From Protonemura montana (lineage: Eukaryota; Arthropoda; Insecta; Plecoptera; Nemouridae), in assembly GCA_947568835.1 (NCBI GenBank), contig OX387602.1:2946570-3010569 (forward strand): a DNA stretch of 64,000 nt. The letters run 5' to 3'. Shown here one piece after another: positions 14,601-29,266 of this stretch. The notes under the pieces were generated by a model that saw only the letters and a program-made list of their open reading frames with translations, had not been told where the DNA came from and searched no databases. Position numbers and translations under genes: made by a program. The stretch's first letter is position 1. The number at the start of each line of letters is the position of its first letter.

Positions 14601-15963
14601 ACCTCCCTTGGCGTCGCATCTGTTGAATATGGAACGCAACGGCAGACCTAAGTCCATGCTATGCCTGGACATCAAGATAAAAACCCCATTTGCAAGTCTC
14701 TCTATCGAATACTTGATTCTAAACCAGGAGCTTTCCAGGTCTAGTCGAATCCTCTAACAAATAGGGACTGCACTACTTAGGAAGGGTATACGAACACTGT
14801 TTTAGAGTGATTTATTTTCCTAGTCGCTTTGCATTCGCTTTTTAGCGCGAATCTCTGCAAAACTAATCTGAGTGTTGGTGATTATCATTACGGTGCACAC
14901 GCAAATCCACGATTTGACGTATGAATTTAATTTCGCATTCGTTAAGATGCCATGACTGAGATTCTTCCACACCAAAGCAACTTCAAAGAGCCTGTGGAAT
15001 GAATCTAAACACACACCTATTAAAACTGTTAAAATATTGCCACATAGCAAAGCGAACTTTGCATTTCCGTTTAAGTCTCGAACACATGTCGCGTGATAAA
15101 ATGGGTTCTAGGCAAATGCACCGAGGGGTTTGCTGAGGGGGTAGTTTTGTGGGCGCACCGCTAGGTGGAAAGGGATGCCAGCAGCATGCCACCGACTAAT
15201 AAAATTCGTCGTTCTCGGGTATATTACTGGCAATTATCACAACCACTTTCAGAGGTGTGCACGACCAGTCGTGGCCAGCGCTGGTGCACTGTTCCGTTCT
15301 AATTATATCCTATCCAATGCAGCATGGCAAAAAGATGTTTATCGTTGGCAACAAAATAATAGCATTATGTGGGAGGTGCATGTAGTTTAGTCGATACACA
15401 TAATTATTTGGTGACACGAATGGCTAAGAAATGAAGTGTTTTGGCGTGTAAAGGAACACGCCATGGCCATATCACTTCTCTGTCCGTTGTAAATGGAATC
15501 ATTCTTGCAGTCATAAAGCCGCTAATGATGATGTTTAATTAATATGCGCACTAACAGCTACATTTTTGTTATCCCTGCAGGCAAGTACCCGTCGCACAGT
15601 TTCGAACTTCATGCGACTGATGAAGGGAAATGTAAAAAAGGGTCAGCAGCGAAACGTGGCGTGGCAGAGACTAGTCTAACGCGGGTAACGCTGTTATGCA
15701 AGGAGCAAGATTGATTCGATAACTCATTCAATATAGAATATAGACGGATGAGCTGCCCCCTTCGTTTCCCTCCCCCCACCCTCTCTCCTCCCACTAACCC
15801 CTTTGCCCGAACCCATGAAGCTTGTGTTTTAACGCTGCCAATAACCCCCGTTTCCTTGTTAGCGCCGATGTGCACCCCCCTTTCCCCCGATGGAGCTGTT
15901 CCAGAATCCTTAACCCAATCACGGCGGTAACCGCTAGACGCCGTGCGCCCCAGCGTCTTGGGC

Positions 15964-15990
15964 CGAGACGCCGACGCCGACGCCGACGCC
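15964..15990 (+). repeat. (GACGCC)n hexamer microsatellite
   Basis: Four and a half perfect units of the same hexamer as at 14564. Confidence 0.95.
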
Positions 15991-16200
15991 TGGCTCAAGG
16001 CTTTCGAGTCGCAACACGAGGCGAGGCTGTAGCAGAGCGGTTAACTACATTACAAGCTGCAAGAGAGAGAGATTTAGAATTCTTGCGGGGTACGTCGTCC
16101 GTAATCGCGTCTAACCTCACTAATTTAATTGAAGAATGAAAACCATGTTGATCTTTTGAGGAAAAAATAATTTTCCCGCCTGCGGAAGTTAACCGGGCAG

Positions 16201-18990
16201 GGTGCAAGTATTTTGCTAAAAAAAAAGCTATTGGCGGGTGCTTCTTATGATAGTAATGCCATTAATCCATCTTGACGATTTTTCCCGTGTACGGTGTGAT
16301 TAAATCTGGTAAATCTGGTAAATCACAGTCAACTCACAACGTATAAAGATGTTTTTGGTTATGTAAACACTATTCATACTTGTAGAAAAGAACAATTTTT
16401 TAATTCAGCTTAAAAACTAAATCAGTTTGTTGCTAGCATGTTTGATTTATGTTTAATCCAGGACCTGTTTCCTTCTGAAGTAATCAATTTATATATAATA
16501 ATCTATGTCAATCACTGACTTCATAAAGACAACTGTGAACTGAGTTTAATTTATATCCACTTTCCACGATCCTTCATTTCCGAAGTTTGCACCGGTTTAG
16601 TATTAGACAGCCATTGCCATAGAAAATATCAAAATACATTAGCCGCTTCTACTTCCAGGAAATGACCTATAATATTTCACACTGCACTAAGTTTTCATTC
16701 CTTCAGCGTAGACTGCAGAACCGCATATGCAAACTGTGGTAAACTTCAATTATCTACAACAGATTACATGTGATTACGAGTAATTAGTGTGGTGATTAAA
16801 CAGTGTGAATGCAGAAGAGTATGCTTGAGTAATTGGTACGCGGCGAGGGCGCGGGAGGCTACAGGCAATGCCATCAAGATGTAAATTATTCATAATACGA
16901 TTAGCGATATTAAATTATGAACCTCGGTTCATTGGCTCGGCAATCGATTGTCCGTTTTTTCAAGTTTGCTAATAACTTTAGTGACAGCGCGATCAATGGA
17001 ACGAAGGCGTTGAATTTAGCCTCGGAGGATTTGTATGCACCGAACGGAAAGGGTGGTGCAATTGCAAGGCGATGCATGGAAAGAATACTGAAAAACATTA
17101 CATTTATAGGTAAAGAGAGCTGGAGTTAGTGTTAAACTTGTGCTTTGGGCATGCAGTACGTGGTAACTTGTACGTGCCACCCGATAGCACTCGCGGCCGT
17201 CCTTTTTGACAAGCCTCTAATATTAAATAATTACGGATAATAAAATCGATACATGCATATCAATCGGTGAGATTAGCATTTATGAAGATTGATTGAGCAA
17301 AAATCAGTAATCTGCGAGAAATAATTAAATTACATTTCTTAACAAACGGAACGACGGTGACTCCACCAAATAGCATAGCCACATTTTTTGCATTAAAGAA
17401 GTAATTTGGCAGATATTTACCAAAAATACAGTTTAATATTAGCACTGGCCCTCTGACTAAACCTAAAAACTCAATGCTCATAACAAAAATGATCGGAAGA
17501 AAATAGCGATGAACGACAAGTTATTATTATTTTGTTAAAACAAAAAATGTTTATTATAGTAATTTTCTCATCTGTACTGAGAAGATTTCCTGTGTGCATT
17601 GCTGAACAAATAAATATTAAAAGTGCAATAACGTGCACTATAAAGCTGCGTACAACAACAACACTCAGCACTCGATGAAATGCACTTTCCATGCAGTTTG
17701 CAAGCAGCTGCATAATGCAGCGCACGAACGTGGAAACTCGCGGGCTCTATTTCAAACTGCATCCCGACAGAAATGCCCAACAACTGTAGTTTGCATTGTA
17801 ATATTCAACATTTTCAGCTTCTTAATGTCTCTGAATGGGGCATTTCGAAGTGTTGAAGGTTGTTGGCTACAGAACATTAACACTAATTACAATAATATAC
17901 GGCATGAAGATGTTTCAAACATTATCACGTGTACATGCGATTTTCAAAACAAAAATCCAGTTGCAACTTTGTGCAGTTGCTCGTGCGAATTGTCATAATT
18001 CTTTGTAAAGCTTTATTCGTACGATTGTTTCTAGTCGGTGCACAAGTTGAGATTGCAGCTCTGCAGCCGTCGGTGATCGACTTGCACACAGTTTTATCTC
18101 TTTGCAACATTTCAACATGACAAAGTATTTGAAACGTAACGTGCCACCGTTCACTGATTTCACCCCGCTTTGTTTCATTTCGAGCATTACCTTTGATTGT
18201 ATCTCCGACCCTCGAAACAGAAGCACGTGCATTTGTAAGGCTCCACCGTGAACATTATTCTCACATTTCCCATCAATGTGATTTGTGTTCCGACTATATT
18301 ATTCCATGTCCGTCCATTTTCATCAAAAGCACTGTAAAGGAAATGGAATTGATGTGTAGATTCGCCAACACATATTTTGTTTCTGCATGTTAATGATTCC
18401 ACACCCTATGTGATTCGAAACTGATTGGCTGATCTCGACGTGTTTTTTTTTTTGGCATCCAATTTCCATTTTTTCCAGGTAAAGTGGCAGCTCGAGTCCG
18501 TTCTCAAAGCGCCACAGGATAAGACGCATAACCTTAAATGTCCTCCTCTTTAATGTTGGCTGTAGACGTGACGGGTGCTCTACACGATTTATTCGCCACG
18601 TCGACATTTCAATTCTAAATGCCATTAAAATTCTGTTCCACGACTCACATTTAAAACACAACTAGAGCTTGACAAATGAATAAGATTAAGACTCCGTCCT
18701 GAATACTCTCTGATATTATATATTTGAATGCTTTTATTCAATAATTGCTCTGCATTATTCATATTGTTTCTCCCTTGGGACAAGAGATTTAAATCGTCGG
18801 TTTTTTTTTCGGATGGTAATATTATTTCTCGTGTTTGCCGCGTCAACAGGAGAGAAAACATCACGACAGGAATGGGCCCGAGAAGTTTTGATGGTATTGT
18901 TGATTTGTTCGGAAAGTTGTGTCGGATTGGTTTGTACAGTATCCGTTTGGTGGGTGAGACGCGGCGAGTGTACACGTTTGCCGGTCCCCG
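16201..18990. other. Gene-free AT-rich stretch
   Basis: Includes the short repeat AAATCTGGTAAATCTGGT near 16304-16324. Nothing else is recognised. Confidence 0.5.
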
Positions 18991-19049
18991 CGTCGCAGAT
19001 CACTCAATTCCGATATCTTTGCCTCGCAGCTGAGCGATCAGCTATCCGT

Positions 19050-19245
19050 TTCGCCCCGTCTCGCCTCCCAGTCCTGGTCCCGGTCCCAGTCCCACGTCCG
19101 CGCGTCTACCTCGCTCTCCCTCGCCGCCGCTGCGCGCTCTTGTTCCATCTCATCCCTCTTTATCAGTCTACCCACCCCTTCTACCCACTCCCGACATCCT
19201 CGACATCCCCTACATCCCATTCCCCTACCCACAAAACCATTTCAA
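19050..19245 (+). other. Long pyrimidine-rich tract
   Basis: About 195 bases strongly biased to C and T on the plus strand, with TCCCGGTCCCAGTCCC-like units and later CCTACATCCCATTCCCCTAC. Such tracts can adopt triplex structure. It also creates a misleading Pro/Val-rich open frame. Confidence 0.7.
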
Positions 19246-20443
19246 ATTTTCCATCAGTCTCAATCCGTCGATTTTATCTTTTAGTCTAGGCGATGGTTTC
19301 AATTCCTGAATTTACCTCAATCATATGACTGGCTCACGAGTCGCATTCTTCCCTCTCAGGCATTTCAAGCATCCGTTACGTCTCCTGCCGGTCACCGGAC
19401 GAGCTTTCTGACGAGATTTTCACGATGTAGTCCACGATCTCTTGCCATATCTTAACATGATATCGAGTCACAGTTAATCGATGACCGTTTTACATGTCCG
19501 CAATGTCATATGAAGCTACCGAACCATGCACTGCATTTCTTTGTTAGTGTACAAACACATTTTCAGGCAGGGATACCATTTCGCAACCCCAGCGCAACTG
19601 CGAGAATACCCATTGCAAGTAATTGCCGATCTTGGAGCCGAGCCCGAGGCTATTTCCTCGAGATGAGACTGCTCCTAATTACTGCTCCATAGTTTCTCCA
19701 GATACACACACACACAGGCAAACATATTATATTTTGTACAAACACAAATATTAGTTTAGCTTCGGTGCTTAACCCCAGCGCAAAACTCTTTCTCCTCGTC
19801 CCGTAATTTCCCTCCTGCATGGAAACGCTTTCTTGGCGCAGGGCTTACGTACGCCCCGGGAATCGCCGGCGTAAGTACGAACAAAGCCGCTTCGTCAGGA
19901 GGCCGCTGTATCGAATCATCAAAAAATGTGAAGTCTTCTGAAAAGAAGCATCTCACCTCGCGCTCATATCAAATATTCCATCTCTCGTCGTGCTATGCTC
20001 GTCATACGAAAAAAAAAAAACAGAATTATTAATGTTCACCTGTTTTCAAGGGGATTTTCTACTACAACGTTTGGGAACAACAACAATGTTACCTCCGCGT
20101 TATCTTTCATGATAATGAAATGCAACCGAGTGGAGATACCCAGGGACTGTGTCCGCTCTCGTGGATTAATAATTATACAATTTTATTATTGCATTTACAA
20201 GATATTGTCCTCTGTTGCTGAAGTTAGACATGGCGCAGCAGAAGCGGAAGAAAATTAAAGGTGTTTCCACTGAACTTCGAACATAATGTTACGCAGTTCG
20301 TGTTGCCCAGCTAAGAGCAGCGATCCAGTTTAAAACCTAAGGGCATGAAGCTTCAAAGCTTCGTGCAGGCATATTTGATAAACTGGCGGAGCCCTGAACG
20401 GTGAAATACATTACCACGTCAAACGGTAGCCTTGTGCGTGAAA

Positions 20444-20480
20444 CTGGCTGGCTGGCTGGCTGGCTGGCTGGCTTGCTTGC
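20444..20480 (+). repeat. (CTGG)n tetranucleotide repeat
   Basis: About seven CTGG units followed by CTTG units. Confidence 0.95.
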
Positions 20481-21642
20481 ACCTCTGGCATTTCTGTACA
20501 CTCCCTGGGAAAGATTTATAATCGCCACGATGTTCCTTTAATCCGATGAGAAACTGATCCGTCGAGCCCCGCTTCGAACCGAGAGTATAACTTCTAGGCT
20601 CTTTTGACCTATCACCCCGTTTATCACTGTGAACCAGTCGTGAGTTAGATTTGGTATTTGGGATTAAACTGCTGGAATACACTAATTGATATGAATGCTA
20701 ATTGCTTAACCAGCATTAGAGTTTATTAGAACATTGGCCCGTAATATTATGGAACTTGAGGAGGTACGGCAGCGAGTCAATGAAGGAAGCCATTAGTGAT
20801 TCGATGCGCTGACTTACTGGGTCTGTTTCTGCCCAAACCACCATTAAAATGCGCCCAATTTAAATAGAGGGTGGATGAAATGCAAGCACGCGGCTATTAG
20901 TATTTACTCTTGACTTGCTAAATCTACACTCACGTTTTGAAGATGCTCATTAAATAGAGTTTCCCTTGCTCTCCGGTCTGGTCAGGCACGCTGGCTGATT
21001 GAGGAGAATAGAGGTGTTTCGAGCTAGCGCGAGATCGACTTGCCGGAAGGGGAACCAGGGAGGGCTGCAAAAATAAGAGACGTCAAAATGGAAGGGGATG
21101 GGGGTTGAGGGTCTAAAGGCGACAGCTGGAATCGTGCGTGTAGCAAACATTGGATCGATATCGGGAGGAAAAACTTTATGCGTAATATTGAGCCAGAGCC
21201 GAGGGAGAAGAATTATTGGGAAACGAATTTGCGGTGAGATGAAGGGGGTTGGGGAGCTTTGTTTGCGCGTCAAAGCCGAGCGGAAAAAAGAAGTAAACCT
21301 CCGATTGAGATTCATTCGTGCACCTGAGGAATGTAAGCCCAGATTTATTTCGACAGGCAAATAACTAATAATCGCCCGAACGGTATGTTTTACCCTTAAA
21401 CAGATCCCGTGCGTTAATATTATATCTGCGAACCGTGGAATATCGACATTTCGACGGGTTCGAGCGACGCTGCATGCCTTCCGCCGCCTCCAGAGAGTTT
21501 GGTACGTGACAGGCACCCCTTGAGAATGACGCAATGCCATTACGGGCTGTAAGCAACGTGTCTCCTTTACACCCTGCTTATAACGAACCCTGCCTGAATC
21601 ATTTAGAAGAGCATGCTTTCATGGCACCCTCCTGAGGCACGG

Positions 21643-21646
<4 letters not shown>

Positions 21647-21693
<47 letters not shown>
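21647..21693 (+). repeat. (GCC)n trinucleotide repeat
   Basis: About fifteen uninterrupted GCC units, the longest trinucleotide run in the window. Confidence 0.95.
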
Positions 21694-24600
21694 GTCGAGC
21701 GCAGCGAATTTCACGCATTAATATTGCAGAGTTTACTACGCAGGTATTAAGGCGCTAGGTATTGCAGACACCCAGTGTGCCACTTACCCGTGACAAAGCT
21801 GGGAGTAACTATCGTTTTAGCGAGCCTGAGCTGACGTCGCGTCCGGGAGGCGAAAAAGTTGCTTCAAGGTTTAAGTTCGGGCACGAGACATCTCTGACAT
21901 GCCGCAGATTTCATTCTTCACTTTTGACACGTTATTTGTGGTTTTGACCTAAAATGTATTTGTGGTCTTAAAAGCAGGAATGTCGTGCTAAGAAATTATA
22001 AAAGCACGTAGAACGTCTATTTCGTTATTATACCCCGTGGAAAATATGAAACTGTGATTTGAATTTCCTTCAGAGATAATTGCTCTAACTTACAATCCAA
22101 TACATGGTAAACAAATTCAGCACGCTCAAACTTCTGCCAACTTTTCAAAATTCCAAAACACGTGATGAAGTTTCGGGCGATGTTCCCTTGGTTTCACAAA
22201 ATAGCACGAGGGAAGATTATTACCCGGGGTTTTAAAGACGAATAAAGGGAACATTAATATGGCATAACATGAGCTAGTGAGCACTATGTGCTAGCGATAT
22301 GTCGGGAAGCACAGACAAAGTTTCCACACGATGAAAAGGAGGAATCACACATAATATAGACGGAAAGTTTGTTAAGATTTGAGGCGTTGCTTCTGATCAC
22401 GCGATCCAGCAACAAGTTCCATCTACTTGCCGCTATGCGAACACGACTGACACGTCACGCCACGGAGAAACAATGCAGGCACCGCACGGGTGAAACTTTG
22501 GTACAATACTGCTGTGACCGTGATCCAAAACACTTTCTTTTAATTGAACTGGAGAGAGCCAAAAATTGCAGACGAGAACCGGCATTTTGTTCATCTTGGA
22601 AAGAGACGTGCAGAGAACAGCCGGGCAACCTTTTAATAAATGGGTTCTTCTATCGTGAAGCAGCGCCGTCACCCATCGCAGGCACTTTTGAATTTTGACT
22701 ATACTGTATTATTGTTTACCCTAGTATTGGAAAATTGAAACCATTCCAAACTTGGCTAGTTCAACTGGCAATAAGTCATGGCTCGTAAAGTTTATAAGTT
22801 AATGTCAAACTATATCGATATCGAGGAGTTGATATTCAAGTTAACTTCGCATTTACCACAAGTCTAGACTCAAGCGGAAAGAAAATTGCATCCTCGTAAG
22901 ATCGTTGCTATAGATTTGACTTCGGAAGTTCACATTTTGTAATTAATTTCTGAAGAGGCGTAGTGTAGTTTCTGTTCACGTCGCCGAGAGCGCAGCAGTA
23001 GTCGCGAGAGTTTCGCAACATGAATCCAGTCTGACGCAGCCCGCTGCCGTCATCTTTCCCTGCACGCAGAACTGTCACCCACAATTGACTGCTCGCTTCA
23101 CTAGGATGCGCAAGCGGTAAATCCGACAAAACCAATAAACATTTTGTTATGAAACGCCTAAATTAGTACAACTACGAGAAGATCCGGTAAAATTTGCGTT
23201 TCCTTGATTGCGATGATTTTATGATTTGTAATCGGCGGTCCCAGACAGTGAGAAGAGACGTGAGCACGGCGAGCACGGGTCGCTCTCTGTGTTCTAGCTC
23301 GGCTTGATTGAATTGGGTGAGCATGCCACTCTCAGCTCTCCGGCTCACAAAGACAGACCGAATAGAAGCCGCGAACAATTGGAACACGGTACGGGAAAAG
23401 GCAAAACGAACGAAACGATTGACTTACAGTATAACAGTTAGAGTAAGACATCAGATCGACTTGAAGTCAAACGCGAAGGAGATTGGAAACTGCACGAGGG
23501 ATAACTTGTGCCCGCGCGGGCGTGCTGCACTCAGACACGAGTCCCGACGGGAATTGTGCACAAGTTATCCGACACTCGCCCTTGGGCTCGACGCTGCGCC
23601 GGACTCGAATACAACGACGACCACCTTTGTTTCCGGATTGATTTAATATCGTGATAAAAAGATCACTCATCTCCTGGCAATCTTCGCGAACAGTAGGAGG
23701 TGTCCGTTAGGTCATATAAAATAACTTATCGTCCAGGTGGGATGTTACACGCGGCTTAAGGCACTATATTTTACCCGAAACTCGACCATTATTGCAGTAC
23801 AAACTCCCAAATGATATTATGTTAGGATGTATTTATGGTTCGTATAATACTATGTAGAATCTGTAAAGCTGTCAGGTGCATAAAATGTGAATAATAGAGT
23901 ATTTTGCAGTCTGCAGCTAGTCCGAAGTGTGCACCCAGGTTTAACAACATTGCCACCGCATTGCGGGATTATCTGTGTAGCATGAGGGGCATGCTGTGGA
24001 ATGTGCCCTGTGTTCTGGGAGACGTGTCGGCGAGCAAGCAAGCGTCGAACTCGGTCCGCTTGTTAAACACTAGAACAATGCAATCGCCAATCAAACTCAA
24101 CTAAAGCACGAACACCATATGTGTGCTTTTTGGATAATTACTAGTTCCATATTTGATGAAAGTCTCGTGAATGATGCGAACATACGCCTGGCCTGGCAAT
24201 GTCGACATAATGCCCGAGCGGTGGGTACAGACAGGCATTTTAAAATGATAAAACGTCATGAACACACGAAATGATTGAAAGGAAAATGCCTCGTCTTTGA
24301 TCCAAAAGCTCGTCTTAACAGGCCAATCACAAAACGGCGTAGGTTTCGTTTCTTTGTCCGCTATCCCAGAGCCGAAGTCTTAGATCGCCCGTTTTAGCCT
24401 GTCCCTGGCGTACGCGTAGGTATAACAAAGCGTCCCTACGCGACATTGGCGTCGGCGTCCAATTCAAGGCGAGTCAATATAGTGTCCAATGTTATTTGTT
24501 ATCCCGGGACGAGCTCAGAAGAGACTACTGTAAGAAGCTCTTAACATCGAGTATGAACAAAGTCGAGGCTTGTTAGCTGCTGAACACGCTCGTTAACAAG

Positions 24601-24990
24601 AACCTAACACAAGTTTCAGACAAACTTTGACAATTCCCGGCCCGCAGACGACCAATTGTGCTGTGGAAGGAATTAACAACCTGGCTGCTCAGCGGCGAGC
24701 GGACAGCGCAACTGAGCGGCCACTTCCCGAACTTGCCGAGCCGCGTCGCGTGTTGCGGTACATGCGAGTCGCATGGTTGCGAACTACGAAGATCCGGGCA
24801 ATTCTCTTCTCGCGCTCTGGGGATGTGTCCTCTCAGCGGGCCTGGAGAAGGGGCAATCGCAGGAACACGCACACTTTCTCTCTCCGAGACGATATCTTGA
24901 TAACGTGATAGAGCCGCGTTGGTTTGTAATATGTTTTCAAAGTGTGTTGCCATATAATTTGCAAATTTCAGTCGTGTTTGCAATGGTTTT

Positions 24991-27900
24991 TGTGTTACGT
25001 ACCAAAAGTGATTGAAATTCTAAAAGCAATTACAAGTGCAAATAGCAGTTAATTAATAACATAAATGTTAGTTGATTGAACTAGTTATCAATATGTAACG
25101 ATATTATAGTATTTTAATTATTTTCCACTGCGTGCATTATCTGTTGCACTATTGTGACGTGCAAATTATTATAGATGCAATATTTGAGCTCGAAAATCGA
25201 AAAAATATTTTTATGCTATTGTATATAGAACAGTTGAGCTTAATTGAGAAATAACATTAGCGTGTCCCTTCGTGAATTTGAAATGTATACTGCGGTCCTT
25301 TTCTGATTATCTGTTATCGCTTCTCACCATCTTAAGACCAAGGGGCTGGAGATTCTTTCACAGCAACCCAATGAATAATTAATCAAGCTTATGAATAAAA
25401 ATATGGTCGTTTCTTTACCACGATTTAATTACTCTAATTATTATCTCTGGACGAAAAACTAATTAAAACTTTAAGCCGGAGCTCAAGTGGTGGTCGCACA
25501 TCAAGCGCAGGAAGAAGGGGAGTTGTACGATAACCTATACCCACACCCTCACATTACTTCCTTCTAGTTTACCCGAAAACCTGCAAAGTTATACATACCT
25601 ACGTCAACAGACTTGTTTACTTGGACCGTAAACGTTGTTCTGTCAATAATTAAAAGTCTTATGGTAACCGCTCATCTGCTAATGCTCATTAGTGGGTGAA
25701 GCTAACGCAGCGTGTAAACAACGTAACCGTCGAAAACCGGATAGGGTGACGCAATATTATTGGCAGTATCATGGCTTTGTTTGACCGCAGGCAAGGTTCA
25801 GTCTTGTTGACCGACGCTCGCATTAATTGAAGTCACGTACCGACGTGTCGGGAATGCCTCCTCTCATTAGTACCTCATAATACGGGTTGACAGAAGCATC
25901 CAAACGCCCTCCACCTAGAGACATGTGGCAAACCCCTAGCGGAGTGCTCGCGAAATGCGATACCAGTCTTGGAATGGTTGGAAGGTGGTGGTGGTAGGCA
26001 GGCACGAGCTATCGAATGTGTAAAGCACTAAAGCGGGTGATTTGAGTGGATCAGTAGCCACTATTGTTGGCCGTGAGGGGGCCATTTTCACTGGAGGGGT
26101 GACGAAGTTAAAGGATTGCTGAAACGATTAAATGTTGCGATTAAAGCATAACTTTTCCCCTTGGTCTCTGAATCGACAATTGAAAGGGGGAGCTCTGGGA
26201 CCATGTTTCGTTGAGTACTACAAATTATTTCCATTAAAAGTCCGGCTGAGATTTGATCCGAAAGACAGCAGAATAAGTATCTCGTTAAATTGTGATAGTA
26301 ACTAGTTTGAGTCTATCAAATTTAAAACTTTGTGAAAATGCGCCATTTTGCTTGAAAATTCGGATAAATGTTTTATAGCCACGGCGGGTGGGAGCAGGTA
26401 TGATCAATTTGTTTTTGCTGTTTCCAAATTATAAGTTACATATTTGATTTTCTTCGTGATATATCGCCGTGATGCTCTAGAACCACATGCCTGTCTCCGT
26501 ATTTCTCTCTCCTTTCACCAACTCCACCTTCCACCCCTTCGCCACACACACCCTTTTCACGCTGAGTCCTATTTGCTGCAAGTTGTTCATTTCGCTAATC
26601 AAAAAACTAAGACGGGGTAAAATTATATTTCCTACATAGATTGTAAACCCCTGCTTTATTTTTGGAGCCTATAATTCTATCGCATCTCTGTTGGGTGGAG
26701 AAGACGAAAGCCTGCGCTACTCGCGTGGAATAAGCAATGAAGGCGTTGGTGAAAATGAAATATATGGCAAGTGATGGCTCGTGCGACTCGACTTGAAGTT
26801 ACCTCAGTGCCTCGTAATACTCACTCCACTCACGAGCACTCGAGTTAACGGACTGGTTAAGATACGCGACTCTCTCTTGTCAATTACTCGTAGTCTGATT
26901 GCGATCGTTAATCTCTGAAATATATTATAAACGCAAGGAAAATTTGTGCAGAAAAAAAAACCGCTCACTGGCATGTCTTTGGTTTATTTTCAGCTGCTTT
27001 TAAAAATATAGCAAGTAAATTATTCCAAAAACCACATTTTTTTTTTTTTTTGAATTAATATGCAAAGGAGCTGGGTTTCTTTGTGGTTAGATGATTCTTG
27101 AAAATGAATGGCGTCGCAAATGAAGGTGCATTTAGCGTTAAAATGCACCGCTAAATAAAGAAGTCACTTGAGAAAAAGCACGCCACATGCTTTTGTGCTA
27201 TTATCAAACGCTGCTTGAGCGGAACTAGAAATTCCACGTGCCAGCTAGAATTGAATTACAAGCGGTGTCGCCTGCATCTGTCGAGGTGGCAATCATTTCC
27301 TTTGCTAGAAAATGATGAAGGATTTGACTTTGAGAACAAAAATTTCTCTCTTTGTTAAAAAAAAGACGTAACAGTTACTATGGTTAAAATAAACATATGG
27401 AACGCTTGTAGTAATTTTATACATTTATATAAAATTCAATGGGAATGACTTAAACATCGACCGTCAAATAGCATTTCGTTATTGTTTTTCACTTACCATA
27501 AACTATTTTGCGAGTCACATTAGTGCAAAATAAGGTAAATACAAAAAAATACTACACCGGCAGTTTGTCTGGACAGAGTGCGATTAGCACCGTAAAATAG
27601 ACCACGCAAACATGGAAACGTATCAACATTTCGACTGATTGTAATGCTTTTATGGCTGTAATCTCTACGATAATAATATTAATCAATGAAAATAATTAGC
27701 AGTTTGATTCGCCCAGGCATGCCTGCGCTCAACCAAATGTCACTAATGGCAAATTGACCTCATTGTCGGTCGCGATGCACGTGGAAGGATCGAGGTTTCG
27801 GTCGCAACTCAAATGAGCATTTCCCTCTGACGCACCAGCTAGTCGAGTGGAAAATCGAATCTGCGTTATCATCTCATCACTGCAGGGAAATCGCGGCGCG

Positions 27901-28980
27901 AATGTCGGGAATGAGCCAAGATTAATAGCACGTGATAGTTTGGCTTCGTCAGACCACTAGCTCGACTCGACCGGGGAAGGTTTTCAAAACGTGGTTAAAA
28001 TATTATATATCGATTCCCTTCGAAAGATTTTGCAAATCAGTGCTTCTAAGTGAACATTGAATTGTATTTTGCGTTATTCAGGCAGACGGTCAGCAAAAAA
28101 CTCTACTCACAGAAAAATGGAAGGAAAAGTAGAAAAGTCAAGATTGTTTTTCGGGGTTTGTTTAGGAAACTGACACTGGAAATAATTACCTTGTAAAAAC
28201 CAGTTTACTATTATCAAATCAATAAAGTTTTTATGCATTTGATAAATATTTACTTGGTTCCCATCATTATTCATATCAAAATGTATTTATTATTATTTTT
28301 ATTATTTTCAATATTAATATTATTTTTGTTAAGATGTATCGATATCTACCATTGTATTAAAAGTATGTACAATCCGCTGTTCTCCAGCACGAGAATTACT
28401 AGACTTCAATAAAAATAAAAAAAATAATAGTCGTACTCTTGTTTATCTTATTTAATTTGCAATAGGCAGAAGAGTATTTTATTAATATGGCGATCATTTT
28501 TATTTCTAGAAAAATTGTGCCTTTTTGGGCACATATATTTGCGAGGTCGTTAGTGTTTATCTGTGCCACAATAAATAAATTACTATATTACTATATATTA
28601 TAATAATTACTATAATTACTATAAATAAATTTACTATATATTCTGCACGTTCTGATTTGAGAAACAGGCACCCAAAACACTTTAAGAGGTTTCCAATTTC
28701 AACAAATATTTTAATTGATTTATGTTTTGTAAACATGAATTAAAAAACCCAACGATACGCAACCGCTACAAGAGCAACTGATGCAATCTTACGTTTTTCG
28801 ACGAGAAAACAAAACGACAGTGAAATTGTTCAACCTCCAGCAACTTGGACCTTGAACTGCTTGAATAAATATTAATTATCTGTTTGAAATTCGTTGAAAA
28901 TCCAAGGCTTTTACAAAATAAAACTTTTCGATCACATTTTTCGTTCAGAAACATAACCTCTTAAACCAAAGCAATGTCAA
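24991..28980. other. AT-rich gene-free stretch
   Basis: Carries the TAATTA cluster at 25050-25465 and a very AT-rich segment at about 28200-28760 with TATTATTATTTTTATTATT-like sequence. No gene is seen. Confidence 0.5.
25050..25465. promoter_or_regulatory. Cluster of six TAATTA homeodomain-type sites
   Basis: TAATTA occurs at 25050, 25115, 25376, 25426, 25435 and 25460. In AT-rich DNA of about 60% AT, less than one is expected in 416 bases. TAATTA is the core bound by many Antennapedia-class homeodomains. An enhancer role is inference, because no expression or conservation evidence is available. Confidence 0.25.
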
Positions 28981-29266
28981 ATTGAAATCGCAGAAATATC
29001 AGTGCCTGCTGGGCACTCGTGGGTCGAGACTTTCTGTGTGCATTGTCCACACAAGAAAATTATTTCAAGCGGTATTTGCCTCTTTCAAAAGATTCTTGTT
29101 GATCAAGTTGCGATCAAGCAAAACGTTCTGCAGAATTATTTTATTACAAATATATATACAAAATATACGGAAAATATATTTTTTTACTATGATCGTTCGA
29201 ACGTAAAATTTTTATCAGCTAATTTCAACGATTCATTAATTAATAACTTTGTTTTCATTTTGTTCT

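Larger units (their letters stand above)
14001..16200. other. Stretch with pyrimidine-rich tracts and two GACGCC arrays
   Basis: C/T-rich plus-strand tracts lie at about 14030-14130 and 15750-15895. GACGCC arrays lie at 14564-14600 and 15964-15990. No gene is supported. Confidence 0.55.
19291..24990. other. Gene-free stretch
   Basis: Contains the CTGG repeat (20444-20480), the GCC repeat (21647-21693) and a GGCGTC pair (24449-24460). The 196-codon minus-strand frame at 20950-21540 has no recognisable family features. Confidence 0.5.

Noticed and set aside
16028..16100. GCAGAGCGGTTAA resembling a tRNA-Leu/Ser D arm
   Set aside because: No B box (GGTTCGAATCC type) or acceptor stem pairing follows at the right distance.
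20950..21540. 196-codon minus-strand frame
   Set aside because: Open but with no recognisable family. A plus-strand frame of similar quality overlaps it. Kept only as a possibility.
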